Assembly: GCA_039816955.1 (NCBI GenBank)
Contig: JBCBWU010000002.1
Coordinates: forward strand, 12,234-76,233
Origin: Lewinella sp039816955
GTDB taxonomy: Bacteria; Bacteroidota; Bacteroidia; Chitinophagales; Saprospiraceae
Length of the DNA: 64,000 nucleotides
Reading direction: 5' to 3'
This document shows positions 51,943-60,473 of the stretch, piece by piece (the stretch's first letter is position 1; the number at the start of each line of letters is the position of its first letter). The position numbers and the translations under genes were made by a program. Under the pieces are notes generated by a model. That model was not told the origin of the DNA. It ran no database searches and was given only the letters and a program-made list of their open reading frames with translations.

Positions 51943-53117
51943 TCATCTTGGTTTACATCATCGCAAGCCTGGTATTGCTCTATTTGGGCTGGGGGGTGCT
52001 TTATCAGCTGCTCTTTGCAGTGGTGGGGCGTTGGTGGCAAGTACCTAAATGGGCTAAAGCTGGTGACTACCAACGTATCGTAGTTCTTATTCCTGGCTAC
52101 CGCGAAGATGCGGTCATCGTCAATACGGCCCAGCATGCATTGGATCAGAACTACCCGCAGGATAAATATGAGGTAGTAGTCATTGCTGATAGTTTTTCTG
52201 CTGAAACGCTGGATACTTTGCGAAGCCTACCAATCAGAGTAGAGGAGGTTGCTTTCACCAAAAGTACCAAGTCTAAATCGCTCAATGCCTGCTTTGATCG
52301 CTTAGGGCCGGATGCCTATGATATTGCCGTGATCTTGGATGCCGACAATCTCATGCAACCTAACTTTTTACAGCGAGTCAATGACGCTTTCGCTCAAGGT
52401 GTACGAGTACTCCAAGGGCGTCGTGCTGCCAAGAATAATGATACTACTATGGCCATTTTGGATGGCCTGAGCGAAGATGTAAACAACCATATTCTTTGTG
52501 CGGGACATGCTCGCTGTGGCTTGTCGGCTCGTCTTGCAGGGTCTGGGATGGCCTTCGGCTACAACTTACTCCGTGAGACCATGAAGCAAGTGGACGCTAT
52601 TGGTGGTTTTGATAAAGAGCTGGAGTTGCGGCTAACCCATAAAGGAGAACGGGTTTACTATGATCCGGAGGCCTTAGTGTTGGACGAAAAAGTACGCAAA
52701 GGAGATCATTTTGCCCGCCAACGCAGCCGTTGGATCGCCGCTCAGTTTCATTATGCGCGTCGCTTCTTTTTACCGGCTGTCCATGCTTGGCTATGGAAAG
52801 GCAAGTTTGACCATTTTAACAAGGCCAGCCAGATGCTTTTACCTCCACGCTTGCTTACCCCAGGTATTTTAGCGATTGGTGGTGCACTGCTTCTGTTGGC
52901 TGGATTTACAAGCTTAGCCACCTTTTGGTGGCTGGTCCTTGGTCTTAACTTATTGACGTTCGCTTTGTCGATGCCCGCTTATGCCTGGCAATCTCCTTAC
53001 CGAGATGCTCTGTTTCGGGTACCCGTTGCCTTTTGGCATGCGGTACGCTCCATGGTAGGTATACATCGTGCAAATCGACAGTTTATTCATACCCCACACG
53101 GGGAAGGGGAGAAGTGA
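51939..53117 (+). CDS. Membrane glycosyltransferase family 2
   Basis: A 392-residue GT2 enzyme with one N-terminal and about two or three C-terminal helices. Catalytic segments are VVLIPGYREDAVIVNTAQHAL, VILDADNLMQP (the DxD) and the RQRSRWI motif of the QxxRW type. This architecture resembles processive or membrane-anchored polysaccharide synthases, although without a PilZ domain. It overlaps wzy by 4 bases. After it comes a repeat-bearing gap before the flippase. Confidence 0.88.
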   Translation: MIILVYIIASLVLLYLGWGVLYQLLFAVVGRWWQVPKWAKAGDYQRIVVLIPGYREDAVIVNTAQHALDQNYPQDKYEVVVIADSFSAETLDTLRSLPIRVEEVAFTKSTKSKSLNACFDRLGPDAYDIAVILDADNLMQPNFLQRVNDAFAQGVRVLQGRRAAKNNDTTMAILDGLSEDVNNHILCAGHARCGLSARLAGSGMAFGYNLLRETMKQVDAIGGFDKELELRLTHKGERVYYDPEALVLDEKVRKGDHFARQRSRWIAAQFHYARRFFLPAVHAWLWKGKFDHFNKASQMLLPPRLLTPGILAIGGALLLLAGFTSLATFWWLVLGLNLLTFALSMPAYAWQSPYRDALFRVPVAFWHAVRSMVGIHRANRQFIHTPHGEGEK

Positions 53118-53138
53118 GGAATAGGAAATATGAGGTAA

Positions 53139-53256
53139 GAAATTAGAAATCGGAAGTGGGAAGGCGGAGGTCGGAAAATTTTGACATTCGGTTTTTCCAA
53201 TACATCGTATCCGCGCGATTTATCGCGCGAAAAACACATCAACCATTTCTAATTTC
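53139..53256. repeat. Nested inverted repeat with central palindrome
   Basis: GAAATTAGAAAT (53139-53150) and ATTTCTAATTTC (53245-53256) form outer arms. Inside lies CGCGCGAT-TT-ATCGCGCG (53212-53229) with perfect 8-base arms, which belongs to the palindrome family at 36800, 56484 and 57836. The outer sequence is purine-rich. It may be a small mobile or decayed element. Confidence 0.6.
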
Positions 53257-53288
53257 CTATTTCATACTTCTGACTTAAATCTTGAATT

Positions 53289-53396
53289 ATGCTTGGAGAA
53301 GGAATGCCCTGGCACATTTTACTACCGTTCTTATTGCTTGGTGTCCTGATTGGAATCAGCAGTATGCGGGGTGGCGACAAGAAAACGAACGAATAG
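53289..53396 (+). CDS. 35-residue single-helix membrane peptide
   Basis: MLGEGMPWHILLPFLLLGVLIGISSMRGGDKKTNE encodes one hydrophobic helix with a charged end. Its stop at 53394-53396 is immediately followed by the ATG of the flippase at 53397, so the two are surely translated in tandem. I recognise no family. It could assist the flippase or be a leader that couples translation. Confidence 0.5.
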   Translation: MLGEGMPWHILLPFLLLGVLIGISSMRGGDKKTNE

Positions 53397-54713
53397 ATGG
53401 CGGATAGCAGCAAAGGTTGGATCAAGGCAGGAAGCTACTCACTACTGGGCTACGGAGCTCAGTTGGGCTTTGCCTTTGTGAGCTTTTTGGTGCTGGTGCG
53501 CATCTTGCCGGAATACGAATTCGGGGTCTGGGTGCTCTACCTAACGCTGACTTCTTTTGCCGAAATGGGGCGTTTAGGGCTGCTGCAAAACGCGGTAGTC
53601 AAGTTTTGCGTAGAACATGAGGAAGAATACGAGCAAGTGCTAAGTACAGGCTTTTGGCTCAATACCCTGGGAAGCATTGCCCTAGGGCTGGCACTGGTGG
53701 TCCTAAGTTTTCCTTTGAGTAAGCTTTGGTCTGCTCCTGAGCTGACCTCGCTCATGTGGTGGTATTTTCCGTGGGCTCTAGTTAATGGGACTGCCCGCTA
53801 CCTGGATTTTCCACACATGGTATATCACGACTTCAAAGGCATCTTCTGGTCGAAGCTGGTGATTGGCTTATCATACGTCGCTGGCATTATTCTGGTTTGG
53901 CAAGTTTTGGGTCAACTGCCTTTGGATCATCTACCACTCATACAAACTGTGGCGGCCTTGCCCGGGCTGTTGGTTTATAGCATTTATCGAACCGACTATC
54001 TCCGCTGGGGACAGTATTCTAAGGCCTGGGCCAGTCGGATTTTGCACTTTGGTAAATACGTATTAGGTACCAATATCAGTTCTATGCTCTTCAATAAGAT
54101 GGATCTGATGATGGTGGGCGCATTCCTTAATCCGACAGCAGTGGCACTCTATAATGTAGCTACCCGGGTGACCAATTACCTGGAGGTCCCCATGTCTGGT
54201 ATCTCCCAAGTGATTTACCCCAAGATTGCCATGGCCAATAGCCGTGGCAGCAAACAAGAAGTAGGTGCTTTGTACGAAAAATCAGTGGGCATAATCGTGG
54301 CGCTCATTTTACCGCTGGTCATCATAGTCTTAGGCCTATCGGAATGGGTCGTGACTTTGATTGCGGGTGAAGCTTATGCTGGGGCAGCACCTTTGTTGAA
54401 CGTGCTGGTCCTTGCGGTAATGATCAAGCCCTGGGGGCGGCTCTTCGGGATCACCCTTGATGCGATGGGCAAGCCCCAGCTGAATTTCTTACTGCTGGCC
54501 TTAGGGCTAGTGCTCAATATCATTCTCAATGCGCTTTTCATCTCTTGGTGGGGATTACAAGGTGCTGCCTTTGCTACGCTGGTGGCAATGATTCTTTTAG
54601 TGGTGACCGGGCAAGTACTCATAGAACGAATACTGCCCATTAGCCAAGGCAATATTTTGCGGCAAATTGTTCGGGTGTATACCAAGCCACGACAATTACT
54701 AGATTTTAAATAA
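53397..54713 (+). CDS. Wzx-type oligosaccharide flippase
   Basis: A 438-residue membrane protein with about twelve helices in the MATE-like/PST (Wzx) pattern. Marks are MADSSKGWIKAGSYSLLGYGAQLGFAFVSFLVLVRILPEYEFGVWVLYLT at the N-terminus and VLVLAVMIKPWGRLFGITLDAMGKPQLNF in the middle. It moves lipid-linked sugar units across the inner membrane. It starts right behind the 35-residue peptide and is followed by a methyltransferase gene. Confidence 0.9.
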   Translation: MADSSKGWIKAGSYSLLGYGAQLGFAFVSFLVLVRILPEYEFGVWVLYLTLTSFAEMGRLGLLQNAVVKFCVEHEEEYEQVLSTGFWLNTLGSIALGLALVVLSFPLSKLWSAPELTSLMWWYFPWALVNGTARYLDFPHMVYHDFKGIFWSKLVIGLSYVAGIILVWQVLGQLPLDHLPLIQTVAALPGLLVYSIYRTDYLRWGQYSKAWASRILHFGKYVLGTNISSMLFNKMDLMMVGAFLNPTAVALYNVATRVTNYLEVPMSGISQVIYPKIAMANSRGSKQEVGALYEKSVGIIVALILPLVIIVLGLSEWVVTLIAGEAYAGAAPLLNVLVLAVMIKPWGRLFGITLDAMGKPQLNFLLLALGLVLNIILNALFISWWGLQGAAFATLVAMILLVVTGQVLIERILPISQGNILRQIVRVYTKPRQLLDFK

Positions 54714-54739
54714 ACGACAACGGATAAATAGAGTAGGCA

Positions 54740-55549
54740 ATGGAAATTGTATTCGGAAAAATGCAGGATCAGATGAGTGAACGGATGCGTCGCCGTCCGC
54801 TCCTGGCCAAATGGATCAAACGCATTTTTGGCTATACCCTGGTGGGGAACTATGCCCGTGCGTTGACTTTTAAAGAATTGCTCAGTCAAGTTCCGCTTAC
54901 TGAGTTCAAGCGTATTATGGACCTGGGCTGTGGCTACGGCGAGTACGCTTTTATGCTGGCTGATGCGCTACCACAAGCAAGCATTACCGCACTTGATATC
55001 AACCAGAAATCAATTGCTAACATTGCGCGCCTGGCGAAGGAACACCAGATGGATAATTTGGAGACCCACTCTTCTACTATCGATACCCTTGAAAACCTTG
55101 ATGGACAGTTTGATTTCATTTATTCTGTCGACGTTTTTGAGCATATCAAAGAGGAGGAAATGCCCTTTGCGGAAGCGTATAAAAAACTTCGCCCAGGCGG
55201 CTATCTATTGATCAAAATCCCAAGCCGGGAGCAGTTAACGATCCTACCGGAAGATTGGTTCGAAGATCACCACGACTGGCTAGAGGACGAGCACATCGGC
55301 CAGGTGTACGAACTCAACGACTTAGAACAGCGCATGAGCGATGAAGGCTTTACCATCCAGTACGCTGCCTACGCCGACGGTTGGTGGAGTAGGTTAGGCT
55401 GGGAACTAGGGTATTTGTCGCATAAGGCTGGTCCGGTCCTCCAGTTGCTTTGTTTGCCATTCGCTAAGTTACTGGTTCGTTTCGACCGCCTGGTACACCG
55501 GCGTAAGTCTGGCAATACTATTCAAGTCATTGGCCGTAAACCATTGTAG
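54740..55549 (+). CDS. Class I SAM-dependent methyltransferase
   Basis: A 269-residue methyltransferase. Motif I is IMDLGCGYGEYAFMLADALP, followed by ITALDINQKSI and FDFIYSVDVFEHIKEEEMPFAEAYKKLRPGG, the usual Rossmann-like landmarks. In this cluster it may methylate a sugar or the lipid-linked intermediate, but the target is not visible. It lies 26 bases downstream of the flippase gene and 3 bases before the next glycosyltransferase. Confidence 0.9.
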   Translation: MEIVFGKMQDQMSERMRRRPLLAKWIKRIFGYTLVGNYARALTFKELLSQVPLTEFKRIMDLGCGYGEYAFMLADALPQASITALDINQKSIANIARLAKEHQMDNLETHSSTIDTLENLDGQFDFIYSVDVFEHIKEEEMPFAEAYKKLRPGGYLLIKIPSREQLTILPEDWFEDHHDWLEDEHIGQVYELNDLEQRMSDEGFTIQYAAYADGWWSRLGWELGYLSHKAGPVLQLLCLPFAKLLVRFDRLVHRRKSGNTIQVIGRKPL

Positions 55550-55552
55550 CCT

Positions 55553-56458
55553 ATGGCACCGCTCGTCAGTATCATTGCCGTCAATTTTCGGAAAGCTGGA
55601 ATCACCTGTGATTTTCTGGACAGCCTGAATGTTGCCACCTATCCAAACTATGAGTTGCTGCTTGTAGACAATGGCATGCTTACCGATGAGCAGGCTCGCT
55701 TCGAAGCGCATCATCCACAAGCTCGGGTGATTAAAAGTCCGGATAACTTAGGCTTTGCCGGGGGGAATAATCTGGCTATTCGACAGGCGAAAGGAAAGTA
55801 CCTGTTGTTGATTAACAATGATACATTAGTCCCGCCTGGTTTTCTAGAACCTATGGTAGCCGTCATGGAAGCTGACGAGGGGGTAGGATTGGTGAGCCCA
55901 AAAATCTACTATTACGATCAACCCAATATGCTGCAATATGCCGGGCGTGGATACATTGAAATGCGAACCGGAAGAGGCAGAGATACGGCCAAACATTCAG
56001 AAGACCAAGGCCAGTTTGATGAGCAGCAAGAGGCTGCCTTTGCTCACGGAGCTTGCATGCTAATACGAGCGCAGTTGCTAGAGGAAATTGGACTATTGCG
56101 CGAAGATTATTTCATGTACTACGAGGAGCTCGACTTCAGTGTCCGTGTCCGCCAAGCAGATTGGAAGATCGTCTACACGCCCGACGCTTATATCCATCAC
56201 CGCGAATCCAGTTCTATGGGCAAGTTTAGCCCCATGAAGACTTACTATATGTTCCGTAATCGTTGGCTCTTTGTGCGTCGCTTTGGTAGTTGGTTTGATC
56301 GAGTATTCTTCGCGGCCTATTTTCTGATCGTTGGCATTCCTGTCAACCTATTGCGCTTTGCGCTTAAGCGAGAATGGCCGCACGTGAAAGCCATCTGGGA
56401 AGGCCTTGGCTGGAATCTCAAACACTGGCGAAAGTCTGCCGATACACCTGCGCTGTGA
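55553..56458 (+). CDS. Glycosyltransferase family 2 (rhamnosyltransferase-like)
   Basis: A 301-residue GT-A enzyme: VSIIAVNFRKAGITCDFLDSLN at the start, LLLINNDTLVPPGFLEPMVAV (DxD-like), GACMLIRAQLLEEIGLLREDYFMYYEELDFSVRVRQA (acceptor/catalytic region) and a C-terminal amphipathic helix. This group often transfers rhamnose or similar sugars. It is the last gene before a repeat-rich gap, then the acyltransferase gene. Confidence 0.9.
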   Translation: MAPLVSIIAVNFRKAGITCDFLDSLNVATYPNYELLLVDNGMLTDEQARFEAHHPQARVIKSPDNLGFAGGNNLAIRQAKGKYLLLINNDTLVPPGFLEPMVAVMEADEGVGLVSPKIYYYDQPNMLQYAGRGYIEMRTGRGRDTAKHSEDQGQFDEQQEAAFAHGACMLIRAQLLEEIGLLREDYFMYYEELDFSVRVRQADWKIVYTPDAYIHHRESSSMGKFSPMKTYYMFRNRWLFVRRFGSWFDRVFFAAYFLIVGIPVNLLRFALKREWPHVKAIWEGLGWNLKHWRKSADTPAL

Positions 56459-56564
56459 AGACGCATTGTAATGCATCTCTTCGGCGCGATGAATCGCGCG
56501 ACTACCTCTACTTAACTAAATTTACTAATACAACCAATTCAACTAACCCAACTAATCCCACCAA
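56459..56564. repeat. Palindromes and 9-base tandem repeat
   Basis: A near-palindrome GACGCATT-GT-AATGCATC (56460-56477) and GCGCGAT-GA-ATCGCGC (56484-56499) are followed by six 9-base units, NNN(A/T/C)AC(T/C)AA or similar, at 56511-56564 (CTTAACTAA to TCCCACCAA). It has the same period as three codons, but no in-frame ATG supports translation. Confidence 0.55.
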
Positions 56565-56565
56565 T

Positions 56566-57213
56566 TTGCATCCGCTAATCAACGAACAACTGCAGAAAAT
56601 CAAGAAGGAATCAGGCTTGCCAGCCGGTTCACCCTTCTTGTATGTTCGACTGTTTGTGCGTTTATCGGGCTTAGCATGGCGTTGGGTACGAGCCCGTTGG
56701 ACTTTTCGGAAAGTAAAAGAAAAAGGCCGCTTGGTTTTCCAGAACGGCCGTATGCAAAAGTTGATCGAAGGCCGCTTAACCATGGGCAACCGCGTACGCT
56801 TCTGGTCAACTATTATGCCGGTTCAGCTACGGGTGGCCTCGCAGGCCGAATTGAGCATTGCGGATAACTGCTATATCAACGGTGCTATTATCGCGGCGCA
56901 CGAACACATCAGCATTGGGCAAGGGGTTTATTTGGCTCCGATGGCACACATCACCGACAGCTATGCCTTTGGAAGTCCAGAAGCAGACCTTCAGACGGCA
57001 CCTGTACATATTGCGGACCATGCCTGGATTGCTACACGTGCCATAGTGCTACCTGGTGTGCGGGTTGGTGAGGGAGCAGTGGTAGGCGTTGGTGCCTTAG
57101 TGACCGAAGATGTACCCGACCGAGCAATTGTGGGTGGTGTTCCTGCTAAGGTGATCCGATATTTGAATACAGGAGAAGAACGGGGCGAATCCTCAGAAAC
57201 AGAAGTAGTATGA
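56566..57213 (+). CDS. Left-handed beta-helix (hexapeptide) acyltransferase
   Basis: A 215-residue protein if started at TTG 56566, right after the 9-base repeats; the frame is open upstream into the previous gene, so the start is uncertain. The C-terminal two thirds carry hexapeptide repeats: VASQAELSIADNCYINGAIIAAHEHISIGQGVYLAPMAHI, then HIADHAWIATRAIVLPGVRVGEGAVVGVGALVTEDVPDRAIVGGVPAKVIR, the typical LbH C-terminal end. These trimeric enzymes O- or N-acetylate sugars. It overlaps the next acyltransferase by 4 bases. Confidence 0.82.
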   Translation: MHPLINEQLQKIKKESGLPAGSPFLYVRLFVRLSGLAWRWVRARWTFRKVKEKGRLVFQNGRMQKLIEGRLTMGNRVRFWSTIMPVQLRVASQAELSIADNCYINGAIIAAHEHISIGQGVYLAPMAHITDSYAFGSPEADLQTAPVHIADHAWIATRAIVLPGVRVGEGAVVGVGALVTEDVPDRAIVGGVPAKVIRYLNTGEERGESSETEVV

Positions 57214-57806
57214 AGCCAAGCCTAAGTATTAACTGGCCGGGAGCACAAGACCAAAGCAATGCACAAGTATGGGCGAAGCCCTATGCTGGCGGGGGCTTTT
57301 GGTCCAGGTGGTACACCTGGCGATTAGCGCGTCAGGCTAAGCAACTTGGCAAAGGCTTGGTGGTTGTGGGTCGACCCGTAGTGATTACCGCAGGTGATTT
57401 GGTAATTGGGAATGATGTACAACTGATTTCCGACTACCAACCGACCCGCCTGGCAGTAGGCGCACGGGCAGAACTAAGAATTTGCGATGGAACAGTCATC
57501 AACAGTAGCATCATAGCTGCGCAGCAGCAAATTATCATTGGTAAACATTGTCGGCTGGCGCCTTTTGTCCATTTCATGGATAGCGATTTTCATGATGTTG
57601 GTGATCGCTTAGTAGATGGAAAATCTGGCCCCATCATCATTGGCAATCGGGTAGTTATCGGTGCTCATACGTTGATCCTTCGGGGTGTCACGGTGGGGGA
57701 GGGGGCAGAGTTACTTCCTGGTTCGGTGGTGACGAAAGATATTCCCGCTGGTGTGCTGGCGGGTGGCGTACCCGCGAAGGTGATGGAACGGCGGTCTGTT
57801 GATTAA
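57210..57806 (+). CDS. Second hexapeptide (LbH) acyltransferase
   Basis: A 198-residue LbH acyltransferase homologous in layout to its upstream neighbour: a short N-terminal region (KPYAGGGFWSRWYTWRLARQAKQL), then hexapeptide turns AELRICDGTVINSSIIAAQQQIIIGKHCRLAPFVHFMDSDFHD, and the end VIIGAHTLILRGVTVGEGAELLPGSVVTKDIPAGVLAGGVPAKV. The histidine in HFMDSDFHD is a candidate catalytic residue. The 4-base overlap (ATGA) means coupled translation. Both enzymes may modify the same polysaccharide unit. Confidence 0.9.
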   Translation: MKPSLSINWPGAQDQSNAQVWAKPYAGGGFWSRWYTWRLARQAKQLGKGLVVVGRPVVITAGDLVIGNDVQLISDYQPTRLAVGARAELRICDGTVINSSIIAAQQQIIIGKHCRLAPFVHFMDSDFHDVGDRLVDGKSGPIIIGNRVVIGAHTLILRGVTVGEGAELLPGSVVTKDIPAGVLAGGVPAKVMERRSVD

Positions 57807-57835
57807 AGCAGTTATGTGGCCATCACATTGGTTCC

Positions 57836-57917
57836 GCGGGATTCATCCCGCTGTAAATGAATAAGTTGGAAAGACCAGTTCTCCGAGAACTACACTGAGA
57901 ACGGGATATACCCGCAG
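57836..57917. repeat. Palindrome element, second copy
   Basis: GCGGGAT-TC-ATCCCGC (57836-57851) starts it and TACACTGAGAACGGGATA (57891-57908) ends it; both ends also occur at 36800-36815 and 37021-37038. GTTCTC-C-GAGAAC (57878-57890) is a further perfect palindrome inside. The 36.8-kb copy has a longer interior. Confidence 0.65.
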
Positions 57918-57936
57918 AACAATTTATAAAAACACC

Positions 57937-59178
57937 ATGATAGCACTTAAACTACTCTTTTGGTTGGGCTCAGCGCTTATCGTCTTTACCTATTTAGGTT
58001 ACGGCCTATTGGGTTGGTTAATGGTGAAAATAAAAGGAGCCAGGCGCATACCTGCTGATCAACGCCCGGATAGTGAGCTACCCCAAGTGACCCTTCTCAT
58101 CGCAGCCTATAACGAAGCTGCCATCCTGCCACAGAAAGTAGCCAATTGTCTGGCGTTGGATTACCCAGAAGATAAACTGGAAATTCTCTTCGTTACGGAT
58201 GGTTCATCCGATGAGTCACCTAGCCTTTTGGCGGATATTCCACAGGTTAAAGTCATGCACCGCCCCGAGCGTAGAGGAAAGATCGCTGCGGTTGAGCGTG
58301 CTATGGCTACCGTCACCAGTCCGATTACGGTACTGACGGATGCTAATACCTTCCTAAGTGCTAATACGATTCGCCGTATGGTGGCTGATTTTCAAGACCC
58401 CAGTGTAGGAGCAGTAGCCGGCGAGAAGCGAGTCATTTCCAATGGAGATGCCAGTAGCGGAGGTGAGGGCTTATACTGGCGTTACGAATCTTACCTCAAG
58501 CGAAAAGACAGTGAGTGGTATAGTGTAGTTGGGGCGGCAGGTGAGTTGTACGCTGTACGCACAGCGCTGTTCCATAAAGTACCAGGAGATACTATCCTTG
58601 ATGATTTTATGCACACCTTGCTCATCGCAAAAGATGGCTACCGAGTCACCTACGCACCAGAGGCGGTGGCGGAGGAGCACGCTTCTGCTAACGTGAAAGA
58701 GGAATTGAAACGAAAGGTCCGGATTTGTGCCGGAGGCTGGCAGTCTATGAGCCGCTTATTGCCCTTGTTAAATCCCTTTAAGTATGGGACACTTAGTATT
58801 CAATACATTGGGCACCGGGTTTTACGTTGGTCCTTGACGCCGCTATTTTTACTCATTGTTCTTATCGCCAATTTGATCCTGGTGCTAAATGGAGTACACT
58901 GGGTCTACAGCTTGACTTTAGGAGGACAGGCCCTGTTCTATCTTGCAGCAATAGCTGGCTACCTGCTACGGGCACGCCCAATTGGCATTCCCGGCTTCTT
59001 TGCGCCGTACTACTTCTTCATTATGAACTACAGCGTCTATCTGGGGTTCTGGCGTTTTTGGCGGGGCCGCCAATCGGCAGTTTGGGAAAAGGCTAAACGA
59101 GCGGATACAACAGCAAAACCATCACCAGGGCCGTCAACGACAACAGAACCGTCATCATCGACCATGTCCGCAGGGTAG
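57937..59178 (+). CDS. Glycosyltransferase family 2 (membrane-anchored)
   Basis: A 413-residue GT2 enzyme with an N-terminal helix (LLFWLGSALIVFTYLGYGLLGWLM) and three C-terminal helices. Catalytic landmarks are VTLLIAAYNEAAILPQKVANCLALDYP, VLTDANTFLSANTI (the DxD equivalent), LDDFMHTLLIAKDGYRVTYAPEAVAEEH and VRICAGGWQSMSRL. The last ~28 residues (from about AKRADTTAKPSPGP) are low-complexity and lie in the 86-base overlap with the convergent gntP-like gene. They may be a read-through tail. Transcribed from its own repeat-rich leader. Confidence 0.87.
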   Translation: MIALKLLFWLGSALIVFTYLGYGLLGWLMVKIKGARRIPADQRPDSELPQVTLLIAAYNEAAILPQKVANCLALDYPEDKLEILFVTDGSSDESPSLLADIPQVKVMHRPERRGKIAAVERAMATVTSPITVLTDANTFLSANTIRRMVADFQDPSVGAVAGEKRVISNGDASSGGEGLYWRYESYLKRKDSEWYSVVGAAGELYAVRTALFHKVPGDTILDDFMHTLLIAKDGYRVTYAPEAVAEEHASANVKEELKRKVRICAGGWQSMSRLLPLLNPFKYGTLSIQYIGHRVLRWSLTPLFLLIVLIANLILVLNGVHWVYSLTLGGQALFYLAAIAGYLLRARPIGIPGFFAPYYFFIMNYSVYLGFWRFWRGRQSAVWEKAKRADTTAKPSPGPSTTTEPSSSTMSAG

Positions 59179-60439
59179 TGGATTCGTCCATTAGAAGGTA
59201 TTCTTTTACCAACCAGAAACCGCTATCGTTTACGTGTGACAGCGTGCTTGCCCCAGCCGCTATGCTCAGCACCAGTAGGGCTGTTTGTGGTGCAGTCAAG
59301 GCCAATTCCGGTAAGGCTGGAGCCAAGAGCCCAGCCGCGGTAATCATCGCTACCGTAGCGGATCCCTGGAGAATTCGAATGAGCGCAGCCAATGTAAACG
59401 CCATTAACGGAGGTAGTAGCTGAAACTGCAAAAAGACTTCTGCCAAGGCTTCACCCGCACCACTTTGTACTAGCATTTGCTTATACACACCACCAGCACC
59501 CGTAATGAGTATGATAGCCCCTGCCGGAGCAAGAGCTTTCGTAGCTAATGATTGGAGTTGACTACTGTCTAAACCGCGTTTAGTACCCAGATAATACAAT
59601 GCCAGCAAACAACTCAGCAAAAGTGCCACGTAGGGGTGCCCCACAAAAAGGGCCGCGTCTGTCCAGGTGCTGGCCTCCCACACTTCTGCCTTGACCAGCA
59701 TATTAGTAAGGGTGTTGACCAGGATCAGAAGGATGGGTAATAATATGAGTATCAGAATCAAGCGGATCGGAGGTAGTTCCTGTTCCGATTTGGCTGCATT
59801 TGCGTCCAAAGGCGGAGCTTCTAAATGGTACAATTTACCTACTCGCTTACCCCACCAAAGACCAGCTACACTTACGGTAGGAATGCCCACTACGAACCCC
59901 AGCATAATGACCCAGCCCAGTTCAGCTTTCAGAATGTCAGCTACCGCAATGGGGCCAGGTGTTGGTGGAATAAAAGCGTGCGTAGTAGCCAGCCCTGCCA
60001 GTAGCGGTATGCCAAAAAAGAGTAATGATTTCCCCGTTCGCCGACCTAAGGCGTAAACGAGCGGCACCAATAAAACAAAGGCTACATCGAAAAAGACGGG
60101 GATCGCTACCAAAAAGCCAGTAAGGACAAAGGCCAAGGAAGCCCTTTGCTCACCCAGCTTTTGCAGCAAGTATTGCGCTAGCGCCTGGCTACCACCTGAG
60201 TGCTCAAGCACTCCTCCAAGGATAGCACCCAGACCCACAATGGTGGCTACAAAGCCCAGCGTATTACCCATGCCAGAGGTAATGTTGCTCAGGATTTCCT
60301 GGAGGGGTAAACCTACGCTAAAACCGAAGCCAATACTGGCGACTAATAGTGCAAGAAAGGCATTGAGCTTCAGCCGTAGTACCAGGAAAAGAAGTAGAGC
60401 TATACTAAAGAAGATCCCCGCAAATAATGGCCAGGTCAT
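59093..60439 (-). CDS. Gluconate permease, GntP family
   Basis: A 448-residue membrane transporter starting at 60439 (MTWPLFAGIFFSIALLLFLVLRLK); the in-frame start at 60511 lies in the upstream gene. It has about twelve helices and GntP segments such as SGMGNTLGFVATIVGLGAILGGVLEHSGG, FFDVAFVLLVPLVYALGRRTGKS and PPTPGPIAVADILKAELGWVI, plus LSHVNDSGFWLVKEYL. It imports gluconate or a related sugar acid, consistent with the gluconokinase gene nearby. Its end overlaps the glycosyltransferase gene by 86 bases on the opposite strand. Confidence 0.9.
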   Translation of the reverse strand: MTWPLFAGIFFSIALLLFLVLRLKLNAFLALLVASIGFGFSVGLPLQEILSNITSGMGNTLGFVATIVGLGAILGGVLEHSGGSQALAQYLLQKLGEQRASLAFVLTGFLVAIPVFFDVAFVLLVPLVYALGRRTGKSLLFFGIPLLAGLATTHAFIPPTPGPIAVADILKAELGWVIMLGFVVGIPTVSVAGLWWGKRVGKLYHLEAPPLDANAAKSEQELPPIRLILILILLPILLILVNTLTNMLVKAEVWEASTWTDAALFVGHPYVALLLSCLLALYYLGTKRGLDSSQLQSLATKALAPAGAIILITGAGGVYKQMLVQSGAGEALAEVFLQFQLLPPLMAFTLAALIRILQGSATVAMITAAGLLAPALPELALTAPQTALLVLSIAAGASTLSHVNDSGFWLVKEYLLMDESTTLRTWSMMTVLLSLTALVMVLLLYPLV

Positions 60440-60473
60440 AATGCTAGATTGGTGGGGTAGAAGAAGGAGATTA

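Noticed and set aside
56511..56564. CRISPR or telomere-like repeat
   Set aside because: A 9-base period without spacers does not fit either; it is a simple tandem repeat.
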